The translations under genes and the position numbers were made by a program. From Tepidicella xavieri (lineage in GTDB: Bacteria > Pseudomonadota > Gammaproteobacteria > Burkholderiales > Burkholderiaceae_C): 64,000 bases of DNA. Positions 36,647 to 44,002 of this stretch are shown here, one piece after another (the stretch's first letter is position 1; every line of letters begins with the position of its first letter). The notes beneath the pieces are model-generated. The model saw nothing but the letters and a program-made list of their open reading frames with translations. It did no database searches and was not told where the DNA came from. Location: assembly GCF_004363315.1 (NCBI RefSeq), contig NZ_SNYL01000001.1, positions 139,885 through 203,884 on the forward strand, written 5' to 3'.

Positions 36647-37519
36647 TCAGGCCACGGCGTCGGCGCTTTGCCGCTGCAGCATGGCCAACACGTTGGCCAC
36701 GGTCGAACGCAACTCGCGGCGATCGCAAATGAAGTCCACCGCCCCCTTGGTTTGCAGGAACTCGGCGCGCTGGAAACCCTCGGGCAGCTTGACGCGCACG
36801 GTGTTTTCGATCACGCGCGGGCCGGCAAAGCCAATCAAGGCCTTGGGCTCGGCAATCACCACGTCGCCCATGAACGCAAAGCCTGCGCTGACGCCGCCCA
36901 TGGTCGGGTCGGTCAGCACGCTGATGTAGGGCAGCCCACGCTTGGCCAGGCGGGTCAGCGCCGCATTGGTCTTGGCCATCTGCATGAGGCTGAGCAAGCC
37001 TTCCTGCATGCGGGCGCCGCCGGTGGCGGTGAAGCAGATGAACGGGACTTTTTGCTCGATCGCCGTTTCCACGCCACGCACGAAGCGCTCACCCACCACC
37101 GAACCCATGGAGCCCCCCATGAAGTCGAACTCGAAGCACGCGGCCACCAGTTCGATGCTCATCACCGAGCCGCCCATCACGATGAGGGCATCGGTCTCGC
37201 CGGTGGCTTCCAGGGCTTCCTTGAGGCGTTCGGGGTATTTGCGGCTGTCTTTGAATTTCAGCGCGTCCACAGGAATGACTTCCTGCCCGATTTCGTAGCG
37301 GCCTTCGGCGTCCAGAAAGGCGTCGAGCCGCGCACGCGCACCGATGCGGTGGTGATGCGCGCAGTGCGGGCAGACGTTCTGGTTTTTCTCCAGATCGTTT
37401 TTGTAGAGCACGGCCTCGCAACTCGGGCACTTGATCCACAGGCCTTCCGGGATGCTGCGGCGCTCGGCCGGATCGGTGCGGGAAATCTTGGGCGGCAACA
37501 GCTTTTCAAGCCAAGACAT
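36647..37519 (-). CDS. accD: Acetyl-CoA carboxylase carboxyltransferase beta subunit
   Basis: With AccA transfers CO2 from carboxybiotin to acetyl-CoA. The 290-residue protein has the four-cysteine zinc ribbon (Cys31, Cys34, Cys50, Cys53) and the carboxyltransferase core ([31 protein letters not shown]). An AAGGAG ribosome-binding site lies 7 bases from its ATG. A GATAAT box (minus, 37554-37549) 30 bases upstream could be the -10, with TTGCCC 19 bases further as a poorly spaced -35. In many Burkholderiales accD follows trpBA and precedes folC; neither is adjacent here. Confidence 0.97.
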   Translation of the reverse strand: MSWLEKLLPPKISRTDPAERRSIPEGLWIKCPSCEAVLYKNDLEKNQNVCPHCAHHHRIGARARLDAFLDAEGRYEIGQEVIPVDALKFKDSRKYPERLKEALEATGETDALIVMGGSVMSIELVAACFEFDFMGGSMGSVVGERFVRGVETAIEQKVPFICFTATGGARMQEGLLSLMQMAKTNAALTRLAKRGLPYISVLTDPTMGGVSAGFAFMGDVVIAEPKALIGFAGPRVIENTVRVKLPEGFQRAEFLQTKGAVDFICDRRELRSTVANVLAMLQRQSADAVA

Positions 37520-37687
37520 GGGTTCTCCTTGCGAACGGACTGGGAGGGATTATCCCGCAGTCGGGGCAGGGTGGGGCAAGCGGGTGGAGCCTTCGGCATG
37601 AGGCCCTGGCTGGCGGGCGTGCGTGCGGCCACCCTGCAGCCATCCCGCGCTTCAGAATGGCAAACGTTCAACATGAGAACGTTCATA
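37520..37687. other. Gene-free region between accD and the tRNA-Asn hairpin
   Basis: No supported coding sequence. It contains the accD ribosome-binding site and candidate -10, and two direct copies of AACGTTCA (37663-37670 and 37678-37685), exactly 15 bases apart. The 8-base units begin with the palindrome AACGTT. They may be a binding site or chance; nothing else stands out. Confidence 0.4.
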
Positions 37688-37721
37688 ATGACTCAGCCCG
37701 CGCAAAGGCGGGCTGAGTCAT
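37688..37721 (-). terminator. 14-bp inverted repeat downstream of tRNA-Asn
   Basis: ATGACTCAGCCCGC and GCGGGCTGAGTCAT form a perfect 14-bp stem with a 6-base loop, 7 bases past the 3' end of the minus-strand tRNA. The following minus-strand sequence (TATGAACG) has no long T tract, so termination may be inefficient. The position makes a tRNA terminator the simplest reading. Confidence 0.65.
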
Positions 37722-37728
37722 GGATTGT

Positions 37729-37804
37729 TGGCTCCCCAACCTGGGCTCGAACCAGGGACCTACGGATTAACAGTCCGGCGCTCTACCGACTGAGCTATTG
37801 GGGA
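37729..37804 (-). tRNA. tRNA-Asn, anticodon GTT
   Basis: The reverse complement starts TCCCCAATAGCTCAG and ends TTGGGGAGCCA, a 76-base cloverleaf with encoded CCA. The anticodon loop CT-GTT-AA between CCGGA and TCCGT reads GUU, asparagine. TTCGAGCCCAG gives the T-arm. Confidence 0.97.
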
Positions 37805-37816
37805 ACTGAAGCTGAA

Positions 37817-37825
37817 ATTATAGCA
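37817..37825 (-). promoter_or_regulatory. Extended -10 promoter of tRNA-Asn
   Basis: On the minus strand TGCTATAAT is a perfect extended -10 (TGnTATAAT) 12 bases before the mature tRNA 5' end. No TTG-type -35 is visible, as expected for extended -10 promoters. It lies about 50 bases beyond the hemL stop. Confidence 0.7.
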
Positions 37826-37874
37826 CGGCAGATCGTCGCGGCTTCCTCGAACTGGTCACCGGGGATGGCGCCCG

Positions 37875-39182
37875 TCATGACGTTCGTCGCAGCTCGGCCA
37901 GCACCTCGCGGGCGGCCGCCACGGTGGCGGCGATGTCGTCTTCGCTGTGGGCGGCGCTGACGAAGCCGGCTTCGTACAGTGCCGGCGCGAAGTAGATGCC
38001 ACGCGCCAGCATGCCGTGGAAGAAGCGGTTGAAGCGCTGCGCGTCCGTGCGCATGACGCTGGCGTAGTTTTGCGGCAGTTCCTCCATCAAGAAGAAGCCA
38101 AACATGCCGCCCTGGCTGTCGCCGCACAGCGCAACGCCGGCCTCTTGCGCTGCCTGGGTCAGGCCCTGAATCAGACTTTGGGTGCGTTGCGACAGGGCTT
38201 CGAAGAAGCCGGGTTTCTGGATTTCGCGCAAGGTGGCCAGGCCGCAAGCCGTGGCCACCGGGTTGCCACTGAGCGTGCCGGCCTGATACACCGCGCCCAA
38301 TGGGGCGAGTTGCTCCATGACGGCCCGCTTGGCACCGAACGCGGCCAGCGGCATGCCGCCACCGATGACCTTGCCCAGCACGGTGATGTCGGGCTCGAAG
38401 CCCGGGATGGCCTGGGCATACAGGCTCTGGGCACCGCCCAAAGCGACGCGGAAGCCGGTCATGACCTCATCAAAGGCCAGCAGGGCGCCGTGCTGGCTGC
38501 ACAGTTCGCGGCAGCGCCGAATGAAAGGCACGCTGGCGCGCACGAAATTCATGTTGCCGGCGATGGGCTCGATCATCAGGCAAGCAATATCGGCGCCGTG
38601 CTCGGCGAACGCGGCTTCGAGCTGCTGCAGGTTGTTGTATTCCAGCACCAGGGTGTGTTGCACCACTTCGGGCGGCACGCCGGCGCTGGTCGGGTTGCCG
38701 AACGTGGCCAAGCCAGAGCCGGCTTTGACCAGCAGCGCATCGGCATGTCCGTGGTAGCAGCCTTCGAACTTGATGATTTTTTTGCGTCCCGTGGCGCCAC
38801 GCGCCAGCCGGATGGCGCTCATGCCGGCCTCGGTGCCGGAGCTCACCAGACGCACCATCTCGATGCTGGGCACCAGGCGGATGATCTCCTCGGCCAATTC
38901 GACTTCGCGTTCCGTGGGCGCGCCAAAGCTGAAGCCGTCGCGGGCGGCTTGCTGCACCGCCTCCAGCACGGCCGGGTGGCCATGCCCCAAGATCATCGGG
39001 CCCCAGGAGCCGATGTAGTCGATGTAGCGCTGGCCGTTGGCGTCCCAGAAGTAGGCGCCTTGGGCACGTTGGACGAAGCGCGGCGTGCCGCCCACGGCTC
39101 TGAATGCCCGCACCGGGGAGTTGACGCCCCCGGGGATGAATTGTTTGGCACGGTCGAAAAGCTCTTGGTTGCGGTCTGTCAT
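37875..39182 (-). CDS. hemL: Glutamate-1-semialdehyde 2,1-aminomutase
   Basis: Converts glutamate-1-semialdehyde to 5-aminolevulinate, the C5 route to heme. The 435-residue PLP enzyme begins [20 protein letters not shown], and has [13 protein letters not shown], the [10 protein letters not shown] motif and the PLP lysine Lys271 in [18 protein letters not shown] 39182 is chosen for the family N-terminus; an upstream extension of the frame is Arg/Pro-rich and non-conserved. The ThiD-like kinase lies 46 bases upstream on the same strand. Confidence 0.97.
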   Translation of the reverse strand: MTDRNQELFDRAKQFIPGGVNSPVRAFRAVGGTPRFVQRAQGAYFWDANGQRYIDYIGSWGPMILGHGHPAVLEAVQQAARDGFSFGAPTEREVELAEEIIRLVPSIEMVRLVSSGTEAGMSAIRLARGATGRKKIIKFEGCYHGHADALLVKAGSGLATFGNPTSAGVPPEVVQHTLVLEYNNLQQLEAAFAEHGADIACLMIEPIAGNMNFVRASVPFIRRCRELCSQHGALLAFDEVMTGFRVALGGAQSLYAQAIPGFEPDITVLGKVIGGGMPLAAFGAKRAVMEQLAPLGAVYQAGTLSGNPVATACGLATLREIQKPGFFEALSQRTQSLIQGLTQAAQEAGVALCGDSQGGMFGFFLMEELPQNYASVMRTDAQRFNRFFHGMLARGIYFAPALYEAGFVSAAHSEDDIAATVAAAREVLAELRRTS

Positions 39183-39228
39183 GATGCAAAAAAACGATGG
39201 AAGGCAGTGAGGCGATGGGCCTGGGGGC

Positions 39229-40155
39229 TCAATGCGGCGTCTGGCCGCCGGGGAAACGTTCGAGTTCGTGGGCCGGTGCCTCGGCGGCTTCGCCCGACGG
39301 CTCCTCGCCATCTTCATGGGCCCAGAACAGGCGGTCGGGCACGGCGTGGCCCATGCCGGGCTGGAAGCCCGCGTCCAGGCATTGGTCGAGGTAGGTGAGC
39401 GCTTCGGCGCAAGCGCCTTGCAGATCGCTGTCGTTGGCCAGCAGGGCGCACAGGGCGGCAGAGAGGGTGTCGCCAGCGCCGGTGAAGGTGGCTTCGAACC
39501 GCTCGTAGCGGGCGGTGGCCAGCACGGTTTCGGGCGAGGCGAGGTGACTTTCCAGAAACTGGTCGGGGGCGTTGAAGCCGGTCACCAGGGTGTAGGGCGT
39601 GCCGAATTCGGCGGCGGCCTTGGCCAGATCGCGTGGTCCAGGGGGGCGGTCGTCCGCCCAGTCTGGCAACAGCCAGCGGCACAGGGTATTGTGGTTGCCC
39701 ACCAGCACGCTCACCTGAGGCAGCAGCAGTTCGGCGAAGGCGTCCAGATAGTTTTCGCGCTCCACCTCGTCCCACCAGGCCAGTTCGGGCATGTAGCCGA
39801 TCACGGGCACGTCGGCATAGTCACTCAGCAACTCTGCAATCGTGCTGAGGTTTTCGGTGCTGCCGGCAAAGCCCACCTTGATCGCTTTGACGCTGGTGTC
39901 TTCGAGCACGCAACGGGCCTGCTCCTCCACCGCTTCCTCATCGAGCGCGATGTGGTGGTGAATGCTGCGGGTGTCGCGCACGTAGGTGCCGGTGACCACG
40001 GGCAGCACATGGCAGGACGCGCTGGCCATGGCCGTGAGGTCGGCGGCCAGCCCGCCAGCGCCGCTGGGGTCGTTGGCGTTGAAGCTCATCACGCAGGGCA
40101 GGGAGGCTTCGACGGGCACGGGAGCGGGCGACGGCGTGTCGGAGGAAAAGGTCAT
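39229..40155 (-). CDS. thiD: ThiD-like (HMP/phosphomethylpyrimidine) kinase with GAGD motif
   Basis: A 308-residue ribokinase-fold protein of the ThiD family, which phosphorylates HMP and HMP-P for thiamine synthesis. The N-terminal [13 protein letters not shown] (28-40) matches ThiD. The anion-hole motif, however, is [11 protein letters not shown] (224-234) with Asp229 where characterised ThiD proteins have Cys in a GTGC motif; Asp is usual in ribokinase and PdxY-type enzymes. The central [12 protein letters not shown] replaces the usual TPN-E segment. A tail of about 30 acidic residues follows. ThiD is the best family name, but the substrate is less certain than usual. It is divergent from rubredoxin. 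Confidence 0.8.
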   Translation of the reverse strand: MTFSSDTPSPAPVPVEASLPCVMSFNANDPSGAGGLAADLTAMASASCHVLPVVTGTYVRDTRSIHHHIALDEEAVEEQARCVLEDTSVKAIKVGFAGSTENLSTIAELLSDYADVPVIGYMPELAWWDEVERENYLDAFAELLLPQVSVLVGNHNTLCRWLLPDWADDRPPGPRDLAKAAAEFGTPYTLVTGFNAPDQFLESHLASPETVLATARYERFEATFTGAGDTLSAALCALLANDSDLQGACAEALTYLDQCLDAGFQPGMGHAVPDRLFWAHEDGEEPSGEAAEAPAHELERFPGGQTPH

Positions 40156-40177
40156 GCGCGGGACGGGCCGTGTTGCC

Positions 40178-40205
40178 TATATACAATGGGCCCATTCTAA
40201 GACAA
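40178..40205 (-). promoter_or_regulatory. Promoter of the thiD-like gene with a palindromic spacer
   Basis: On the minus strand TTGTCT (40205-40200), a 16-base spacer and TATATA (40183-40178) form a plausible sigma-70 promoter, with a start near 40171, about 16 bases before the ATG. The spacer contains a perfect 12-bp palindrome, AATGGGCCCATT (40185-40196). On the plus strand TTGCCT (40173-40178) with TCTAAG (40196-40201) at 17 bases could be a weak overlapping promoter for rubredoxin. Confidence 0.55.
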
Positions 40206-40218
40206 GCGTTGTTCGACC

Positions 40219-40392
40219 ATGAGTGCAAGCAAAACCTGGATGTGCCTGATCTGCGGCTGGATCTACGACGAAGAGGCGGGGGCGCCAGACCACGGGATCG
40301 CGCCGGGCACCCGCTGGGAGGACGTGCCCTTGAACTGGACGTGCCCGGAATGCGGGGCACGCAAGGAAGATTTTGAGATGGTGCAGATCTGA
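40219..40392 (+). CDS. Rubredoxin
   Basis: A 57-residue electron carrier with one Fe(Cys)4 centre. Cysteines are in MCLICGWIYD and WTCPECGA, the two CxxCG loops of rubredoxins; GTRWEDVPLNW is the conserved middle. It is too short for a long-ORF search but unambiguous. It is followed after 5 bases by pilG. Alkane hydroxylase partners are absent here; the rubredoxin-pilG neighbourhood recurs in betaproteobacteria and its meaning is unknown. Confidence 0.95.
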   Translation: MSASKTWMCLICGWIYDEEAGAPDHGIAPGTRWEDVPLNWTCPECGARKEDFEMVQI

Positions 40393-40397
40393 CGCAT

Positions 40398-40796
40398 ATG
40401 GCAACCCAGGGCGCCTCCCTGAGAAAAATCCTGGTGGTTGATGACAGTCAAACGGTCAGGCGCAGCGCCGAGATGTTTCTCCGCCAGGAAGGCCACGAGG
40501 TGCTGCTGGCGGAAGACGGCTTCGAGGCTTTGGCCAGAATCCATGACTTTGGTCCGGATTTGGTTTTTTGCGACATCCTCATGCCCCGCCTGGACGGGTA
40601 TCAGACTTGCGCCATCATCAAACAGAATGCCCGCTTTTCATCCACCCCGGTGGTGATGCTGTCCTCCAAAGACGGCGTGTTCGACAAGGCCCGAGGCCGC
40701 ATGGTGGGAGCGCAGCATTATTTGACCAAACCTTTTACCAAAGAAGAGTTGCTGCTGGCCATCAGGCAGTTTGCGGCAGAGCCCCGCGGAGGTTGA
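40398..40796 (+). CDS. pilG: PilG-like response regulator
   Basis: A 132-residue single receiver domain, CheY-like. The acidic pocket is in ILVVDDSQTVRR (Asp15, Asp16), the phosphoacceptor is Asp59 in FCDILMPRLDG and the conserved lysine is Lys111 in LTKPFTKEE. In Pseudomonas aeruginosa PilG is phosphorylated by ChpA and promotes pilus extension and cAMP synthesis. PilG rather than PilH is assigned by gene order and sequence (first of the pair, QTVRRSAEMFL). Confidence 0.9.
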   Translation: MATQGASLRKILVVDDSQTVRRSAEMFLRQEGHEVLLAEDGFEALARIHDFGPDLVFCDILMPRLDGYQTCAIIKQNARFSSTPVVMLSSKDGVFDKARGRMVGAQHYLTKPFTKEELLLAIRQFAAEPRGG

Positions 40797-40797
40797 G

Positions 40798-41163
40798 ATG
40801 CCCATCAAGAAAATACTGATCGTTGACGATTCCAAAACGGAACGCATGGCCTTGGCCCAAATATTGAGCAAGGGGGGCTATGCCGTCTCGGCGGCCGAAG
40901 GCCCGGATGAGGCGCTTGCCCGTCTGGCGCAAGACAAACCCGATCTCATCCTGATGGATGTGGTCATGCCCGGCGGCAATGGTTTTCAGTTGACTCGTAC
41001 CATTTCCCGCAATCCCGATTACGCGGACATTCCTATCATCATCTGCACCAGCAAAGGGCAGGAAACCGATCGCGTCTGGGGCATGCGGCAAGGTGCCCGA
41101 GATTACATCGTCAAACCGATCAATGGCGATGACCTGATTGCCAGAATACAGGCTTTGGGTTGA
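40798..41163 (+). CDS. pilH: PilH-like response regulator
   Basis: A 121-residue single-domain receiver starting one base after the pilG stop. It has Asp10/Asp11 in ILIVDDSKTER, phosphoacceptor Asp54 in LMDVVMPGGNGF and Lys107 in IVKPINGDD. In P. aeruginosa PilH opposes or drains phosphate from PilG and favours pilus retraction. The GAGATG context (GGAGGTTGAG) gives a good ribosome-binding site overlapping pilG's end. Confidence 0.9.
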   Translation: MPIKKILIVDDSKTERMALAQILSKGGYAVSAAEGPDEALARLAQDKPDLILMDVVMPGGNGFQLTRTISRNPDYADIPIIICTSKGQETDRVWGMRQGARDYIVKPINGDDLIARIQALG

Positions 41164-41189
41164 CGGCATAACGAATCAGAGGGGGAGGC

Positions 41190-41726
41190 ATGGCCAACCG
41201 CCAATCGCTCGCGGAATTGCAGGAACGCCTGACCAGGCGTTTGAAAGAGGCGGAGACGGAGGCGGTCTCCCATGCGTGGTTGGCGGTGGAGGCAGGAATC
41301 GGGCGGTATTTGCTGCCTCTGGCGCAGTCGGGCGAGATTCATGCGTGGTCAGGCGTGTTCCCGGTTCCCCACACCAAGCCTTGGTATGCGGGCTTGGCCA
41401 ATCTGCGCGGGGACTTGCAGGGGGTGATTGACTGGGCGGTTTTCGTCGAAGGGCCGGCCCCAGGTGTGCTCCCGGCTGCCGATCGTGTGACGTCCGAGTC
41501 GCGGCTGGTGTGTTTGAGTCCAGCGCTGGGAGTGAACGCCGCATTGCTGGTCGATCGACTGATGGGCTTGCGGCAGCCCGGAGACTTTTCCAGTGCCGAG
41601 CCGGTTGCCGATCCTCAACAGGCCTTCATCCGGCAAAGGCTCAAGGACGGCAATGGGCAATGGTGGTCCGAGTTGGACTTGCAGATGCTTTGCGCAGACG
41701 CGCAGTTTCTCGACGTGGTGGCTTGA
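41190..41726 (+). CDS. pilI: PilI-like CheW adaptor
   Basis: A 178-residue CheW-domain protein (about residues 25-165: GIGRYLLPLAQSGEIHAWSGV, VPHTKPWYAGLANLRGDLQGVID) that would couple the PilJ receptor to the ChpA kinase. An AGAGGGGGAGG ribosome-binding site precedes ATG 41190. It lies between pilH and pilJ, the normal position. Confidence 0.9.
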   Translation: MANRQSLAELQERLTRRLKEAETEAVSHAWLAVEAGIGRYLLPLAQSGEIHAWSGVFPVPHTKPWYAGLANLRGDLQGVIDWAVFVEGPAPGVLPAADRVTSESRLVCLSPALGVNAALLVDRLMGLRQPGDFSSAEPVADPQQAFIRQRLKDGNGQWWSELDLQMLCADAQFLDVVA

Positions 41727-41748
41727 ATAGATACTTGAAGGGGATGAC

Positions 41749-43992
41749 ATGGCTTGGCAGGCGCGCTTTTTGACATTCTTCAATCGATCCAAGGACAAAG
41801 AACTGGCCGCCGCGCAAGAGACGCCCTCCACCTCTGTGCTGCAAGACAGTGTGTATCGTGGGTTCGATGAAGACCTGTCGAAGCGGGGGCATGCCACCGA
41901 ACCCCTGGCAGATGCCGATTCGCGGCATATCGTCGCGCTGCCATTGCTCGGGGCCAGGCCGGTGGAGCAGCATCGCAAGACGCTGTCCGCTTTGCTGGCC
42001 ATCGCGGTGCTGCTGGCCGTGGGGCTGACGGTATGGGTGGTGGTTCAGGCACAGCGGACGTCGGCGCAGGTGGCGGCTGTGGGCCAGGCGTTGCTGGAAT
42101 CGCAGCGTTTGGCCAACAGTGCCTCGCAGGCTGTCTCCGGTCGAGTCCCGGCTTTTTCCGTCGTCAGAGACAGTGCTGACTCGCTGCTGGGCAATCTGCG
42201 TGGTCTCAAAGAAGGCAGTGCGCCGTTGGGCTTGGCGCCGCTGTCGCGAGGCATGATGCCGTTGTTGGAGCAGCCATTGCTGCAGGCCGAGGAGGTGCAC
42301 CGGAATGCCGGCATCATTTTGGTGCAGGAGCAATTCCTGACGAATTTCGGCTCGGCATTGCGCGCCATCGGCGATCAGTCATCAGATTTGCTGGAGTTGA
42401 CCGAAACGATCGCCGCTTTGAAGTTGGCCAACAACGCCCCGTCCACGGAACTGGCGGCCATTGGACGGCTCGTGATGCTGACCCAGCGCATTGCCCGTTC
42501 AGCCAGTGAACTGCTGACACCCGAAGGCATCAGCCCTCAGGCGGCATTCAGTCTGGGCAATGATTTCAATACCTTTCAGGAAATTGCCCAGGGCTTGCTG
42601 GCGGGCAGTGACATGATGCAATTGAAGGCCGCAACCGATCCAGATGAGCGGATTGCTTTGGACCAGTTGGTGCTGCGGTTGTCGCAATTGAAAAATCAGG
42701 TGAATCCGGTTCTGGGGGGGTTGCAAGCCCTGGTTCAAGCCAATAATGCACAGGGCGTCATCGAGGCGGCCAGTGAAGATTTGCGAACTTCCTTGGCGCC
42801 CTTGCAAGAGGCGCTGTCCAGCACAGCGGGGCTGGACGTTCTGGAGTTTGCGGTACTGATGGTATTGGTGCTGCTGGTGGTGGTTTTGATTGCCGCGCTG
42901 GTTTATCTGCGGCTTCAGGACAGCCGCCAGCGGCAGCAACAGGCGGAGCAGCAGCGTCAACTGGCCCAGTCTCAAGAACAGGAGGCCAAGCGAATCAACG
43001 ATGCCAACCAGGCTGCCATTCTGCGGTTGATGAACGAGCTGCAAGCGGTGGCAGAGGGTGACTTGACCCAGCAAGCCACCGTGACGGAGGACATCACGGG
43101 GGCGATCGCCGACTCCATCAACTACACGGTCGAAGAGTTGCGCTCCTTGGTGGGGCAGGTGCAGGCGATCACGAACCGGGTCAGCCTGACCACCTCCACG
43201 GTGGAAAACACCTCCACCGATCTGTTGGAAGTGTCGGCGCAGCAGCTGCGCGCGATTCAGAGCACGGGTCAGTCGGTGCTCGACATGGCGCGCCGCATCA
43301 ATCAGGTGTCTGAGCGTGCGCAAGTCTCTGCCGAGGCGGCGCGGGCTTCGCGGCAAGCAGCGGAATCGGGGATGAAGGCGGTGCAAGACACGATCGGGGG
43401 CATGAACACCATCCGTGAGCAGATTCAGGTGACCGCCAAACGCATCAAGCGGCTGGGTGAATCCTCCCAGGAGATTGGCGAAATCACGGAGCTGATTTCG
43501 GACATTACCGAGCAAACCAACGTGTTGGCCATGAATGCGGCCATCCAGGCGGCTTCGGCCGGTGAGGCTGGTCGCGGGTTTTCTGTCGTGGCCCAGGAGG
43601 TGCAGCGCCTGGCCGAACGCTCGGCGGAGGCGACGCGGCAGATTGCGGCCCTGGTGCGCACCATTCAGGCCGATACCCAAGATGCCGTGCTGTCCATGGA
43701 GCGCTCGACCCGCGAGGTGGTCGAAGGCGCTCGTTTGTCTGACAACGCGGGAGCGGCGCTGACCGAGATCGACCGCCTGTCTCTGGAAGTGACGCGGCTG
43801 ATCGAACAGATCGCGCAGGCCGCGACGCACGAGGCCGAACTGGCCTCTCAAACGGCCAACGACATTCAGCGCATCTTCACCCTGACCGAGCAAACGGGCG
43901 AGGGCACCCGCTCGACGGTGAATCAGGTGCGGGAACTGGCTCGTGTGGCCGAAGAGCTGCGCCGATCGGTGTCTCGCTTCAAGATCGCTTGA
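41749..43992 (+). CDS. pilJ: PilJ-like methyl-accepting chemotaxis protein
   Basis: A 747-residue inner-membrane chemoreceptor. A cytoplasmic N-terminal part of about 75 residues precedes TM1 (about 80-100). A periplasmic type IV pili-methyl-accepting domain follows, then TM2 (about 366-390), a HAMP-like region and the long signalling coiled coil. The hyperconserved tip DITEQTNVLAMNAAIQAASA begins at residue 585. In P. aeruginosa PilJ senses retracted PilA. The pilK and chpB adaptation genes are not adjacent here. Confidence 0.93.
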   Translation: MAWQARFLTFFNRSKDKELAAAQETPSTSVLQDSVYRGFDEDLSKRGHATEPLADADSRHIVALPLLGARPVEQHRKTLSALLAIAVLLAVGLTVWVVVQAQRTSAQVAAVGQALLESQRLANSASQAVSGRVPAFSVVRDSADSLLGNLRGLKEGSAPLGLAPLSRGMMPLLEQPLLQAEEVHRNAGIILVQEQFLTNFGSALRAIGDQSSDLLELTETIAALKLANNAPSTELAAIGRLVMLTQRIARSASELLTPEGISPQAAFSLGNDFNTFQEIAQGLLAGSDMMQLKAATDPDERIALDQLVLRLSQLKNQVNPVLGGLQALVQANNAQGVIEAASEDLRTSLAPLQEALSSTAGLDVLEFAVLMVLVLLVVVLIAALVYLRLQDSRQRQQQAEQQRQLAQSQEQEAKRINDANQAAILRLMNELQAVAEGDLTQQATVTEDITGAIADSINYTVEELRSLVGQVQAITNRVSLTTSTVENTSTDLLEVSAQQLRAIQSTGQSVLDMARRINQVSERAQVSAEAARASRQAAESGMKAVQDTIGGMNTIREQIQVTAKRIKRLGESSQEIGEITELISDITEQTNVLAMNAAIQAASAGEAGRGFSVVAQEVQRLAERSAEATRQIAALVRTIQADTQDAVLSMERSTREVVEGARLSDNAGAALTEIDRLSLEVTRLIEQIAQAATHEAELASQTANDIQRIFTLTEQTGEGTRSTVNQVRELARVAEELRRSVSRFKIA

Positions 43993-44002
43993 GGATAAAG
44001 GC

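Noticed and set aside
43943-44002. An earlier GTG start for chpA inside pilJ
   Set aside because: GTG 44003 has a GAGGATAAAG ribosome-binding site and avoids a 50-base overlap with pilJ.
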